Shown: positions 17,550 through 25,831 of the stretch, one piece after another
Position numbering within the stretch: position 1 is the first letter of the stretch
Layout: each line of letters opens with the position of its first letter
DNA from: Bacteroidales bacterium
GTDB lineage: Bacteria; Bacteroidota; Bacteroidia; Bacteroidales; P3
Direction: 5' to 3'
Length of the DNA: 64,000 bases
NCBI GenBank assembly: GCA_016296345.1
Contig: JAEDJL010000004.1
Coordinates: 1-64,000 of the forward strand
The notes under the pieces: generated by a model
The model's database searches: none
The model's input: only the letters and a program-made list of their open reading frames with translations
Told to the model about the DNA's origin: nothing
Translations under genes and position numbers: made by a program

Positions 17550-18631
17550 ATTTCAAATCTTATTTCAAGCACTACGGCAAACGCATTGCCAACAACACTC
17601 TTTTGTTTGTCCTTTCGTACTTATTGGTGTTCTATGCAGTGCAGGCTGTTACCGTATTCGGTGCTTTCACTCACGGAGTGTCGGTAAAGATTTACACTTC
17701 CTGCATAGACTTCGACTCTCTCAACACTGCCGCCTCGCAAGACGTGTGGGCATCTGCCGACAATGTCATTTCGGTTTTCGGAATGCCGATAATGGCAGTC
17801 GTTTTGCTTGCAACCATTGCGACCTTGCTGCTTTCCAAGTGGAAGAGCCGACACATACAAATCAACCGTTTCTTGTGGTGGATTGTCATCTGCTCCTATG
17901 TGAGAATTGGAAGTAACTTTATCAGTGGTCATCTGTTCCATTTGTGGAACATCAACTTGGTTACGGACTTTTTGGGCATCACTTACCCTTCGCAGGCAGG
18001 ACGATATTTGTTTTTGGCATTTGTTGTCATCTTGCTCATTGTGGGAGTTTATTCTTCTGCATCGCTGACCAAGCACATCACCAACCCCTTTGGCGGCAGG
18101 ATTAAGGAAGAGATAACCTCCAACATTCTCATTCCGGGCATTCTCGGCTGCATTGTACTCAACCTATTCTTCATTCCCTACAAACCATTGTTCTCCTACA
18201 CCGAGGTTTTCTGCACCGGAATACTTTTAGTCGGCGTAATATCGGTTTTCTTCATCGTTCCGAAGCGTTACAGCTTTGTTGAAGAGAGCGACAAAGCAAT
18301 GAATGACGACCCGAGAGTAAATCCTGTTATTTTGACAGTTGTGCTTGCAATGATAGTTGTTATCAAGATTGTGTTGGACAACGGTCTTTTGTTGCAGACT
18401 TCCCCATACAGGAACTACTTTCTTGAAAATATGCTCTTGGTTGTCGGCATCAGTATTCTTGTGGGCTTTGCTGCCTATTTGGTATTTTATTGGAGAAGAC
18501 GCAAAAAGCAAGAAGCCATACAGATAGAAAAGATGGTTGAAGAGTTTGAACCACTCAAACACATCATTCCCGACGAACAATGGGGCGTAAAGAAATATGA
18601 CGTTTCCAAATACAAAGACGACCAAGACTAA
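17537..18631 (+). CDS. Polytopic membrane protein of unknown function
   Basis: The ATG at 17537 gives 364 residues starting MERLNFKSYFKHYGKRI; an upstream in-frame ATG at 17411 would lie deep inside the preceding gene. About eight hydrophobic segments are visible (LLFVLSYLLVFYAVQAVTVF, PIMAVVLLATIATLLL, YLFLAFVVILLIVGVY, IPGILGCIVLNLFF, GILLVGVISVFFIV, VILTVVLAMIVVIKIVL, MLLVVGISILVGFAAYLVF). The C-terminal 45 residues are charged and cytosolic-looking. I do not recognise the family. Confidence 0.8.
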   Translation: MERLNFKSYFKHYGKRIANNTLLFVLSYLLVFYAVQAVTVFGAFTHGVSVKIYTSCIDFDSLNTAASQDVWASADNVISVFGMPIMAVVLLATIATLLLSKWKSRHIQINRFLWWIVICSYVRIGSNFISGHLFHLWNINLVTDFLGITYPSQAGRYLFLAFVVILLIVGVYSSASLTKHITNPFGGRIKEEITSNILIPGILGCIVLNLFFIPYKPLFSYTEVFCTGILLVGVISVFFIVPKRYSFVEESDKAMNDDPRVNPVILTVVLAMIVVIKIVLDNGLLLQTSPYRNYFLENMLLVVGISILVGFAAYLVFYWRRRKKQEAIQIEKMVEEFEPLKHIIPDEQWGVKKYDVSKYKDDQD

Positions 18632-18722
18632 AAGCTGTCGCAACCGCAGTTGGTGCAGTAAATTGAAATAGCAAAACTTCAAATTGCTCTTTGCATTCTA
18701 TGAATTTAACAAAGCCCCTATC

Positions 18723-19493
18723 ATGAAAAATTGGAGTAGAGAAGAGACAATAATAGCGTTTAATGTCTATTGCAAGATACCTTTCAAAGATAGCAGCAAA
18801 ACACACCCTTTGGTAGTCAAATATGCAGAGCTTCTTGGACGCTCTCCGAGTGCTTTAAATATGAAGATTGGCAACATAGGACGCTTAGACCCCGATTTGA
18901 AAGCTCAGGGCATCAAAGGATTGGTTCATGGTGCAAAGTTAGAAGAAGAGGTCTGGCAAGAGTTTTATGATAATCCCGAACAGCTGGCTTTTGAAAGCGA
19001 AAGACTAATCGCACAGCTCTCTCAAAAGAGCATAGAAGAGAACTTAAATATTGAAATTGACAACTTGCCCCAAGGATTGGAGAAAGAGGCTATTGTTAAA
19101 CAAAGAGTTAATCAGTCATTTTTTCGTTCTGCTGTAATGAGTTCTTACAATTATCGTTGTTGTATCTCGGGAATTACAGTTCCTTCTTTGTTGGAGGCTT
19201 GCCATATTGTTGGTTGGAGCGAAGACAAGCTCAATAGAACCAATCCAAAGAACGGTCTGTGCATGAATGCTTTCTTTCACAAGGCATACGACAAGCATTT
19301 GTTGGGAATAAGTCCAGATTTAAAGATTGTCATATCAGAGAAGTTACAAGTTGCCTCGTCCGAACAATCTTTTGCAAGCTACATTCGCAGCATAAATGGC
19401 AAGAGTATATTGCTGCCCGACAAGTTTTTGCCCCAACGAGAGCTGTTAGCATTGCAGTATGACAAGTTCTCAAAGCACCAATATGACAAATAA
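18723..19493 (+). CDS. HNH endonuclease family protein
   Basis: This protein has 256 residues from the ATG at 18723 (MKNWSREETIIAFNVYCKIPF); an in-frame ATG at 18684 would add 13 residues. The N-terminal half carries a conserved SREETIIAFN...GRSPSALNMKIGNIGRLDP region that looks like a DNA-recognition or specificity part. The C-terminal half has an HNH core: YRCCISGI, ACHIVGW, NPKNGLCMNAFFHKAYDKHL. This fits HNH_2-type restriction-like nucleases. No methyltransferase or partner gene is beside it, so it may be a modification-dependent or stand-alone nuclease. It ends convergent with mreD. Confidence 0.82.
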   Translation: MKNWSREETIIAFNVYCKIPFKDSSKTHPLVVKYAELLGRSPSALNMKIGNIGRLDPDLKAQGIKGLVHGAKLEEEVWQEFYDNPEQLAFESERLIAQLSQKSIEENLNIEIDNLPQGLEKEAIVKQRVNQSFFRSAVMSSYNYRCCISGITVPSLLEACHIVGWSEDKLNRTNPKNGLCMNAFFHKAYDKHLLGISPDLKIVISEKLQVASSEQSFASYIRSINGKSILLPDKFLPQRELLALQYDKFSKHQYDK

Positions 19494-19576
19494 TCTTTTG
19501 TTAAACTTGCTATTTTTGTTGTATAGGTAGGACTAAATTCAAGCTCTGCCCAACCTTGTCTGTTCTTTGTAGCAAA

Positions 19577-20092
19577 TCAGTCTTTGGAGTTGCGGAAGAA
19601 GAGGGTGTCGCACAGGAGTATCAGAAGTATGGTTACCACCGAACTCAATCCTGCTCTCAAAAGGACTTGCAATATCTCCGACCAACGGAAGGTTTCTATC
19701 ATTATCAGGGCAAAGATGTGGACAAATGTCAATACAGAGACGTAGGCAACGTATGGCATAAAGCCCATTGTTTCGCTTGAAGGAAGGTCAAAAGAAGAGA
19801 GTTGCTTGTCGGCATTGACCGACGAAAGAAACAGCGGTCTCAAAAAGCCTGTGAAGGTGCTGACTGCCGTATGGAAGCCCACCTGTCCTGCAAATATATC
19901 GACGCAAAAGCCCATGAGGAACGAGAGTATCAAGACCAACCACTTCGGGGTCTTTATCGGCAAAAGCAATATGAACCATATATATAGCATAGGCTCGACA
20001 TAGCCCAAGAAATTGATGTTGTCCAACACCAAGACTTGCGTAAACAACAATACCACGAACTGAACTATTCCCCAAATTATGCTTCTACTCAT
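19577..20092 (-). CDS. mreD: Rod shape-determining protein MreD
   Basis: This 171-residue protein has about five membrane helices (IIWGIVQFVVLLFTQVLVL, MLYIWFILLLP, WLVLILSFLMGFCVDIFAG). The GFCVDIFAGQVGFHTAVSTF motif region is typical of MreD, an inner-membrane member of the elongasome that links MreC with peptidoglycan synthases. It overlaps the end of mreC by 8 bases. The usual downstream mrdA and rodA are missing here; an HNH gene faces it instead. Confidence 0.92.
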   Translation of the reverse strand: MSRSIIWGIVQFVVLLFTQVLVLDNINFLGYVEPMLYIWFILLLPIKTPKWLVLILSFLMGFCVDIFAGQVGFHTAVSTFTGFLRPLFLSSVNADKQLSSFDLPSSETMGFMPYVAYVSVLTFVHIFALIMIETFRWSEILQVLLRAGLSSVVTILLILLCDTLFFRNSKD

Positions 20093-20915
20093 TTTTTACT
20101 CCTTTCTCCAATCGTTCTTGTTCCATTCTGAAAAAGTTCTTGACCACATAGACATAGCCGAGTTTGTTGTAGTCGGTCGAGAAACGCACTTCCACATTGT
20201 AGAAGCCTGTTCCCTTGTCTTTGGAGAACTTTTTGATGTATCCGACTTCTATTCCTTCGGGGAAGTTTCGAGAAAATCCGCTTGTAATGATAGTATCGCC
20301 GACTTTGAGCGGGATTGAGGACGGTATGTCGATAACTTGTCCTCTTGCATAGTTGTCTCCGTCCCACACCAAGGTGCCTGCAACCTGTGTTCTCTTGTTC
20401 TTGACTGCTATTTTGCTGTCTTGGTGCAAGACCGTCATGACCATGGCAAAGTTTTCCGTCGCTTCGGTAACAATTCCCACCACTCCGTTTGGTGCAATGA
20501 CGCTCATATCTTTTTCTATGCCGCTCGAGTGTCCTTTGTTTATCATGAAATAGTTGTTTCTCTTGTTGAGCGACTTGGATATTACCTTGGCTTCTACAAA
20601 GGAGAATTGTTGTTTGTAGATTGTGTCGTCTTTTACCATCACTCTGTCGGTATATTTGACGTACGAACTCTCGATTTGCTCTCTCAACTTGGCATTCTCT
20701 TCGACCAAGGCTTCGTTTACCGATGCCAAAGAGAAATATCGGGCGACCTTGTCGCACTGCTCGTAGATGCTTCCCGACACATTGTTTGCAAAATTGGTTA
20801 TCAGCGAGCCTTGATAAAACGAGTTGCACGATATGAAATAAATTGCCACCGCTTCCAATATAAGGAAGAGGAAAACATAGTAGTATCTCTGCAAAAAGCG
20901 TATAAGATTGTTCAT
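20085..20915 (-). CDS. mreC: Rod shape-determining protein MreC
   Basis: This protein has 276 residues from the ATG at 20915 (MNNLIRFLQRYYYVFLFLIL). An in-frame ATG at 20939 is rejected because the -7 promoter box (20936-20944) covers it. An N-terminal membrane anchor is followed by a coiled coil near residues 60-90 and two beta domains (NNYFMINKGHSSGIEKDMSVI; GDTIITSGFSRNFPEGIEVGYI). MreC is a periplasmic scaffold for cell-wall elongation. mreB is not adjacent. Confidence 0.94.
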   Translation of the reverse strand: MNNLIRFLQRYYYVFLFLILEAVAIYFISCNSFYQGSLITNFANNVSGSIYEQCDKVARYFSLASVNEALVEENAKLREQIESSYVKYTDRVMVKDDTIYKQQFSFVEAKVISKSLNKRNNYFMINKGHSSGIEKDMSVIAPNGVVGIVTEATENFAMVMTVLHQDSKIAVKNKRTQVAGTLVWDGDNYARGQVIDIPSSIPLKVGDTIITSGFSRNFPEGIEVGYIKKFSKDKGTGFYNVEVRFSTDYNKLGYVYVVKNFFRMEQERLEKGVKNE

Positions 20916-20935
20916 AGCATCTGTAAAAATCGACT

Positions 20936-20944
20936 GCAAAATTA
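20936..20944 (-). promoter_or_regulatory. -7 box TAATTTTGC of mreCD
   Basis: On the minus strand TAATTTTGC lies 20 bases before the chosen mreC start, back to back with the lipoprotein promoter at 20954-20985. Confidence 0.55.
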
Positions 20945-20953
20945 GGAAGAAAT

Positions 20954-20985
20954 TTTGTGATTAGAAGAAAAAAGAGTATTTTTGC
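20954..20985 (+). promoter_or_regulatory. Promoter of the tandem lipoprotein genes
   Basis: TTTG (20954-20957), a spacer of exactly 19 bases, and TATTTTTGC (20977-20985): a full match to the Bacteroidota consensus. Confidence 0.75.
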
Positions 20986-21014
20986 AGCTCAAAACCATAA
21001 AAACAGACGTGAAT

Positions 21015-21542
21015 ATGAGAAAATTTATGTTAGCTTTGGTATGTATGATTGTACCATTTGCATTTTGGAGTTGTGAAGAGGTAGAAGAACTTGTGGGTTC
21101 TATCGACATGACATTGGGCGAACAACAAATCGCAATCCCTGCCGCTGTGTTTGCAAACATAGACGGAACAACCACCGTTGCCGGAACAAACGTACAAGAG
21201 AGCGTTGCAATTTCGTTCAAAGGCTCTGCAACAGGCTCTTACACCCTCGGATTGGGCAAAACTCTCCTTGAAGCCGTGGGAAACGTTACAAACATAACCA
21301 ATATGGAGAACACATTGGTCTATGTCCCTACTTCGGGAATTAAAGAAGACGGAATGACGGCAATTTACGGAGAATTGACCATAACAAAGTACTCTGCCAA
21401 CAAGGTAGAAGGCGAATTCACCGGATACGGATTGAAGACAAGCGTATTGAACGGAGACTTCGATTTGAACAACTTACAAGACCAGTTGAAGGAATTCAGC
21501 GGACACTTTGAGGCAGTGGGCGGAACAATTCCAGAGCTCTAA
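21015..21542 (+). CDS. Lipoprotein, tandem paralogue 1
   Basis: This protein has 175 residues from the ATG at 21015 (MRKFMLALVCMIVPFAFWSC, a lipoprotein signal with the lipid-bearing Cys at residue 20). The mature part is all-beta looking (DMTLGEQQIAIPAAVF, TVAGTNVQESVAISFKG) and resembles small calycin-like or lipocalin-like Bacteroidota lipoproteins. It is followed after 17 bases by a clear paralogue, and the two end in similar segments (LKEFSGHFEAV and VKTFSGQFSAV). Function unknown; probably on the outer membrane. The longer in-frame start at 20982 lies in the promoter region and is rejected. Confidence 0.85.
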   Translation: MRKFMLALVCMIVPFAFWSCEEVEELVGSIDMTLGEQQIAIPAAVFANIDGTTTVAGTNVQESVAISFKGSATGSYTLGLGKTLLEAVGNVTNITNMENTLVYVPTSGIKEDGMTAIYGELTITKYSANKVEGEFTGYGLKTSVLNGDFDLNNLQDQLKEFSGHFEAVGGTIPEL

Positions 21543-21559
21543 ATTTTGATTGACCGGAG

Positions 21560-22102
21560 ATGAAAAGATTGTTTTTCTACTTAGCAGGATTGGTGCTTTG
21601 CATGGGCTTGGTGTCTTGCAGCGAAGACAGAGACTTGACCGGCTATGCCGATTTGACCATAGGAACAAGCACCTACCACATGCCGATTGCCGAATATGTG
21701 TTCTCTGACGGCACAACCTCTGTTGTGGGAACGAATGTTGCTCAGACAATAAACATAGATTTCAAAGGCAATTCGGTTCGCAAATATGTCATTGGCTACG
21801 GCGACAGCTATGAAGCAATAAGCAACAGCTATCCTTTTGGCGAAGATTTTTCCAAGGAGACAGATTTGAAGTTTGTTTCGACGGTAGATGAACGCCAAGA
21901 GTACGTTGCAGTGTGCGGAATAATGACTGTGTCGGAGTATGGCAGCGATTCGGTTGTTGCAACCTTCTCGGGCAAGATGCTCGACCGCAGTCATGCAGAC
22001 GCTTTGGCAGGCGGAAATGCAGACCCCGAGAGTTTGGAACAGTTCGTAAAGACATTCAGCGGACAGTTCTCCGCAGTACCTCCGAAATCGGAAGACAATT
22101 AG
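21560..22102 (+). CDS. Lipoprotein, tandem paralogue 2
   Basis: This 180-residue protein has the lipoprotein signal MKRLFFYLAGLVLCMGLVSC, followed by SEDRD. An acidic stretch just after the lipid-bearing Cys is the type of signal linked to surface exposure of Bacteroidota lipoproteins (inference). The body aligns with the preceding gene: DLTIG..., SDGTTSVVGTNVAQTINIDFKG, VKTFSGQFSAV. A tandem duplication is clear although identity is modest. A terminator follows at 22134-22170. Confidence 0.85.
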   Translation: MKRLFFYLAGLVLCMGLVSCSEDRDLTGYADLTIGTSTYHMPIAEYVFSDGTTSVVGTNVAQTINIDFKGNSVRKYVIGYGDSYEAISNSYPFGEDFSKETDLKFVSTVDERQEYVAVCGIMTVSEYGSDSVVATFSGKMLDRSHADALAGGNADPESLEQFVKTFSGQFSAVPPKSEDN

Positions 22103-22133
22103 AATTACTTACTTTTTCATATTTTTTTCAATT

Positions 22134-22170
22134 CGGCGAAAGGCTTTGTGTCTTTCGCCGTTTTATTTTT
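22134..22170 (+). terminator. Intrinsic terminator after the lipoprotein pair
   Basis: CGGCGAAAG (22134-22142) pairs with CTTTCGCCG (22152-22160), followed by TTTTATTTTT. Confidence 0.85.
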
Positions 22171-22256
22171 CTCTTTCGCCCTTTGAACCGAGTGAAATGA
22201 GCATTTATTTCGGCAAAACAAACTCGCTTATTATCAATTATTTATAAGTCTTGTGC

Positions 22257-22272
22257 AAAAAAAAAAAAAAAA
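22257..22272. repeat. Homopolymer of 16 A
   Basis: An uninterrupted A16 run lies just upstream of the promoter at 22282-22313. Such runs vary by slippage and could act as an UP-like element. Confidence 0.85.
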
Positions 22273-22281
22273 TACAAAGGG

Positions 22282-22313
22282 CTTGACAATTCAACAAATG
22301 GTTGTACATTTGC
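22282..22313 (+). promoter_or_regulatory. Promoter of the 22346 gene
   Basis: TTG ending at 22285, a 19-base spacer, then TACATTTGC (22305-22313). Confidence 0.7.
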
Positions 22314-22345
22314 AGGAGGTTTAATCACTTAAAAATTTCACAGCG

Positions 22346-22792
22346 ATGAGAAAATTATTATTTGCAGTGCTTACATTGGCACTTTCGGTTGCTCCTTTTG
22401 TTGCTTCGGCACAGAGCAAAGACATGACAAGAGAAGAATGGTTGAAAATCGAAAACCCTGACGCAAGACATGTGGCGTACATTAAAATGTCTTCTGATGC
22501 AAAAGTCTCGTTTTGGAAAGACAAATTCAAAGATGTAAAGGAGTTGAAATGGTCAAAAGCCGAGCGTAAACACATCGAAAAGCTCGAAAAATTCTATATC
22601 GGCAATATTGACAAATTCTTTTCAAAGGACGAAAAGGTGAAAGCCGAAGCCTTGGAGATGTTGGACAAGTTCTCGGACGAATGGACAAAGACTGCTGAAA
22701 AAGAATTCGGCTGGTCGAGGGAGATTATGTTCCACATTATTGCCGACGGTGGAGAGTTCACCGACGAGATGCTCGCCAAACTTCGCCAATAG
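22346..22792 (+). CDS. Small secreted protein, unknown function
   Basis: This 148-residue protein has a signal peptide cleaved near VASAQ (MRKLLFAVLTLALSVAPFVA at the front). The mature part is short, helical and highly charged (KFKDVKELKWSKAERKHIEKLEKF), without Cys. I do not recognise it. It is monocistronic: its own promoter with an A16 tract is upstream, and a strong bidirectional terminator follows. Confidence 0.8.
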   Translation: MRKLLFAVLTLALSVAPFVASAQSKDMTREEWLKIENPDARHVAYIKMSSDAKVSFWKDKFKDVKELKWSKAERKHIEKLEKFYIGNIDKFFSKDEKVKAEALEMLDKFSDEWTKTAEKEFGWSREIMFHIIADGGEFTDEMLAKLRQ

Positions 22793-22831
22793 AAGATAGT
22801 AATGTCAGACAACAAGGCTCTGACAAACAAT

Positions 22832-22886
22832 CAAAGCAAACCACTTTTGAAGCGTCTTATCCGAAAGACGAAAGTGGTTTGCTTTG
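22832..22886. terminator. Bidirectional terminator between the 22346 gene and radC
   Basis: A 16-base perfect stem, CAAAGCAAACCACTTT (22832-22847) with its complement at 22871-22886, encloses a second 6-base stem CGTCTT/AAGACG. It lies between two convergent genes. Confidence 0.85.
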
Positions 22887-22928
22887 TTTTTGTTCTGCAA
22901 AGCTTATAAACGCAAGTGCAATCGGTGG

Positions 22929-23675
22929 TTATTCCCTTGGAATCACTCCATTATCGAGCATACTATAGAAAGTGCCGTTGCCGATTATCAGATGGTCCAA
23001 GACCTTTATCGACATCAACCTGCCTGCTTCGCAAATCTGCTTTGTGACATCGATGTCCAAGCGGCTCGGCTCTGTCTCTCCCGAAGGGTGATTGTGTGCA
23101 AGGATTATCGACGAGGCATTGTGTTCCAAGGCAATCTTGAAGATGCGTCTCACATCGACCGCCGTAGTGTTCCAACCTCCCTCGCTTATGCACTCGGTCT
23201 TCAAGACCTTGGACCTGACGTCAAGAAAAATCACATAAAACGCCTCATAGTCCAAGTCTAACAAAAATTGTGCTATTTGAGTGTAAGCATCATACGAAGA
23301 AGCTATCCGTTGTCGGTAAGGCATTGCCGTTTCCTTTCGTCTGTATCCGAGTTCCAATGCCGCAATTATATTCAGAGCTTTTGCAGGTCCTATCCCCTTG
23401 AAGCGGTTGCAGTAGTCTTTGTAGGACAACTTGGAGAGTTCGTACAGATTGTTGCCGACGCTGTCGAGTATCTGCTTTGCCAAATCAACCGCCGACAAAT
23501 CGGCATTGCCGCTTCCTATTATTATGGCAAGCAGTTCGGCATTGGACAGACTTTTTCTGCCAAACATCATCATTTTCTCTCTCGGACGGTCTGCCATGTC
23601 CCATTGCTTGATTGACAAACGCTTGCTTTGCTCTCTGCCGTATGGCGGATAAGTTTCTTCTTCGGTCTTTGCCAT
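22929..23675 (-). CDS. radC: RadC family JAMM-domain protein
   Basis: This 248-residue protein has an N-terminal helix-hairpin-helix region (YKDYCNRFKGIGPAKALNIIAALELG) and a C-terminal JAB/MPN domain with the metal motif HNHPSGETEPSRLD. The family was named for DNA repair, but the role is unsettled and no protease activity has been shown. The length is normal. A TACCTTTGC promoter is at 23709-23717. Confidence 0.93.
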   Translation of the reverse strand: MAKTEEETYPPYGREQSKRLSIKQWDMADRPREKMMMFGRKSLSNAELLAIIIGSGNADLSAVDLAKQILDSVGNNLYELSKLSYKDYCNRFKGIGPAKALNIIAALELGYRRKETAMPYRQRIASSYDAYTQIAQFLLDLDYEAFYVIFLDVRSKVLKTECISEGGWNTTAVDVRRIFKIALEHNASSIILAHNHPSGETEPSRLDIDVTKQICEAGRLMSIKVLDHLIIGNGTFYSMLDNGVIPRE

Positions 23676-23708
23676 AGTTTGGTTCTTACTTACTCAAAAA
23701 TACAAAGT

Positions 23709-23744
23709 GCAAAGGTAGCAATATGCTCTCAGAAAACGAACAAA
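23709..23744 (-). promoter_or_regulatory. radC promoter
   Basis: On the minus strand there is TTTG (plus 23741-23744), a 23-base spacer and TACCTTTGC (plus 23709-23717). Confidence 0.6.
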
Positions 23745-23778
23745 AATGCTCAAAATGAAAAAACAATCGGAAAAATTC

Positions 23779-23809
23779 TTGGATTATAAAGAAAAAGTAG
23801 TAACTTTGC
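23779..23809 (+). promoter_or_regulatory. Promoter of the rplM-rpsI-rpsB-tsf operon
   Basis: TTG ends at 23781, followed by a 19-base spacer and TAACTTTGC (23801-23809). The transcript would have a leader of about 150 bases. Confidence 0.75.
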
Positions 23810-23885
23810 AAGCTCCAAGTTAGGTGGTCAGCGAACCCGTATTATCCTATGACTTACTGATTTGGAGAAAGTTAAACTGCTTATA

Positions 23886-23916
23886 CAATCATCTTGACTG
23901 CCCGTTGTGATGATTG
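23886..23916 (+). promoter_or_regulatory. Hairpin in the rplM leader
   Basis: CAATCATC (23886-23893) pairs with GATGATTG (23909-23916) in the roughly 150-base untranslated leader before rplM. Autoregulation by a ribosomal protein is possible; no U-tract follows, so it is not a terminator. Confidence 0.45.
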
Positions 23917-23968
23917 AAATGAGTGGTTGAAGTGAGTTTTTAATGTATTAGAAGATTGAAAAAACGAA

Positions 23969-24424
23969 ATGAGCACATTGAGTTATAAGACCGTTTCGGC
24001 AAACAGTGCCACAGTAAAAAAAGAATGGATTGTGGTCGATGCCGAAAATGAGGTAGTAGGACGTTTGGCGACAAAGGTAGCCAACATCTTGAGAGGAAAG
24101 CACAAACCATGCTACACTCCGCACGTCGATTGCGGCGATTATGTAATTGTAATCAATGCCGACAAGGTAAGATTTACCGGAAAGAAATTCACCGACAAGG
24201 TTTACGTTCGCCACACCGGTTATCCGGGAGGACAACGCTTCTCGACACCAAAAGAAATCATGTCAAGATTTCCGGTCAGAGTTGTTGAACACGCTGTGAA
24301 AGGTATGTTGCCAAAGAACAGATTGGGAAGCAAGATGTACAGAAATTTGCACGTTGTTGCAGGAAGCGAACACAAGTTTGAAGCACAACAACCAAAATTA
24401 GTGAACCTTAATTCAATCAGATAA
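23969..24424 (+). CDS. rplM: Large-subunit ribosomal protein L13 (uL13)
   Basis: This 151-residue protein has uL13 hallmarks: WIVVDAENEVVGRLATKVANILRGKHK, GDYVIVINADKVRFTGKK and AVKGMLPKNRLGSKMYRNLHVV. It is an early-assembling 50S protein, first gene of the conserved rplM-rpsI-rpsB-tsf operon. rpsI starts 5 bases after its stop codon. Confidence 0.98.
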   Translation: MSTLSYKTVSANSATVKKEWIVVDAENEVVGRLATKVANILRGKHKPCYTPHVDCGDYVIVINADKVRFTGKKFTDKVYVRHTGYPGGQRFSTPKEIMSRFPVRVVEHAVKGMLPKNRLGSKMYRNLHVVAGSEHKFEAQQPKLVNLNSIR

Positions 24425-24429
24425 GCGAC

Positions 24430-24819
24430 ATGGAAGGAGTAATAAACACCATAGGTAGAAGAAAATGTGCAGTTGCAAGAGTTTACATGAAACAAGGCAG
24501 CGGTGCAATCATTGTTAATGGAAGAGACTACAAGGAATACTTCCCAAGCGAAACTTTGCAATACATTTGCAGACAAGCATTCGAGACTGTGGGAGCAGAA
24601 GGTCAGTACGACATCAAGGCAAACCTTGACGGCGGCGGAATTTCGGGACAAGCCGAAGCATTGCGTATGGGTATTGCAAGAGCTTTGTGCGAAGCCAATG
24701 CAGAAGACAGAGGAGCTTTGAAAGCAAAAGGCTTGTTGAGAAGAGATCCTCGTATGGTTGAAAGAAAGAAACCTGGTCAAAAGAAAGCACGTAAGCGTTT
24801 CCAATTCAGCAAACGTTAG
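24430..24819 (+). CDS. rpsI: Small-subunit ribosomal protein S9 (uS9)
   Basis: This 129-residue protein has the family's GRRKCAVARVYMKQGSG start and the basic tail ...RKKPGQKKARKRFQFSKR, whose last residues reach the decoding-site tRNA. It is the second gene of the operon. A weak hairpin (TTGGATA/TATCCAA, 24824-24845) lies in the 109-base gap before rpsB and has no U-tract. Confidence 0.98.
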   Translation: MEGVINTIGRRKCAVARVYMKQGSGAIIVNGRDYKEYFPSETLQYICRQAFETVGAEGQYDIKANLDGGGISGQAEALRMGIARALCEANAEDRGALKAKGLLRRDPRMVERKKPGQKKARKRFQFSKR

Positions 24820-24928
24820 TATATTGGATATTGTTTAGTATCCAAATCGGCAAGATTTGCTTTGGCGACTACTTGTCGATTGAAAATTTTAGTAAAAAGG
24901 AAAGTAAACAAAAAAGATTTAGAGAGAA

Positions 24929-25801
24929 ATGTTAGAATTCAATCAAATGCTTGATGCAGGTGTTCACTTCGGACACTTGAAAAGAAAATGGAATCCGAAA
25001 ATGGCTCCATATATCTTCATGGAGAAGAACGGTATTCACATCATAGACTTGCACAAGACTGCCGCAAAGGTTGAAGAGGCTTCGGCAGCTTTGAAGCAAA
25101 TAGCAAAATCCGGCAAGAAAGTATTGTTCGTTGCAACAAAGAAACAAGCAAAGGACATTGTTGCCGAGAGAGTTAAAAGAACCAATATGCCGTTTGTTAC
25201 AGAACGTTGGCCCGGCGGTATGCTTACCAACTTCGTTACAATAAGAAAAGCAGTCAAGAAGATGAACTCTTTGGAGAAGTTGTTGAATGACAAAGACACA
25301 ACCACCATTTCAAAGAGAGAAAGATTGCAAATCACAAGAGAGAAAGCAAAATTGGAGAAGAACTTAGGCTCTATTGCAGACCTTACTCGTCTTCCTTCTG
25401 CTTTGTTCATTGTAGATATAAATAAGGAACACATTGCTGTTGCAGAGGCTAAGCGTTTGAACATACCTACTTTTGCAATGGTTGATACCAACTGCGACCC
25501 GGAGGCTGTAAACTTTGCAATCCCTGCAAACGATGACGCTTCCAAGTCAATCGCTTTGATAATCGACTACGTTTGTCAGGCAATCGAAGAGGGTATGCAA
25601 GAGAGAAAGTTGGACAAAGACAGCCGTATGGCAGAACAAGCCGAAGAAGAAAACGACCGCTTGGCAACAGAACTTCTCGATGACGAGGTTTCAGACGAAA
25701 AAGAGGACAACAAAATAAGAAAAGTCAAGTCTGTGGCTGAAGATACCATGGAGAAACGTCCGAGAAAGCAAATCTCGAAAAAAGGAACTGCGAGAAAGTA
25801 A
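24929..25801 (+). CDS. rpsB: Small-subunit ribosomal protein S2 (uS2)
   Basis: This 290-residue protein begins MLEFNQMLDAGVHFGHLKRKWNPKM and has TERWPGGMLTNFVT and PTFAMVDTNCDPEAVNFAIPANDDA, all standard for uS2. The C-terminus carries an extra 50 or so residues, first acidic then strongly basic (to KKGTARK), as often seen in this phylum. It is followed by tsf after 30 bases. Confidence 0.98.
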   Translation: MLEFNQMLDAGVHFGHLKRKWNPKMAPYIFMEKNGIHIIDLHKTAAKVEEASAALKQIAKSGKKVLFVATKKQAKDIVAERVKRTNMPFVTERWPGGMLTNFVTIRKAVKKMNSLEKLLNDKDTTTISKRERLQITREKAKLEKNLGSIADLTRLPSALFIVDINKEHIAVAEAKRLNIPTFAMVDTNCDPEAVNFAIPANDDASKSIALIIDYVCQAIEEGMQERKLDKDSRMAEQAEEENDRLATELLDDEVSDEKEDNKIRKVKSVAEDTMEKRPRKQISKKGTARK

Positions 25802-25831
25802 TTGTTGAATTGAATTAAAGATAATACAGAT

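Noticed and set aside
23820..23968. Riboswitch in the rplM leader
   Set aside because: Only one 8-pair hairpin is seen, with no known aptamer core; kept as a possible ribosomal-protein leader only.
24824..24845. Terminator between rpsI and rpsB
   Set aside because: A 7-pair hairpin without U-tract in a conserved operon; more likely neutral or a processing site.
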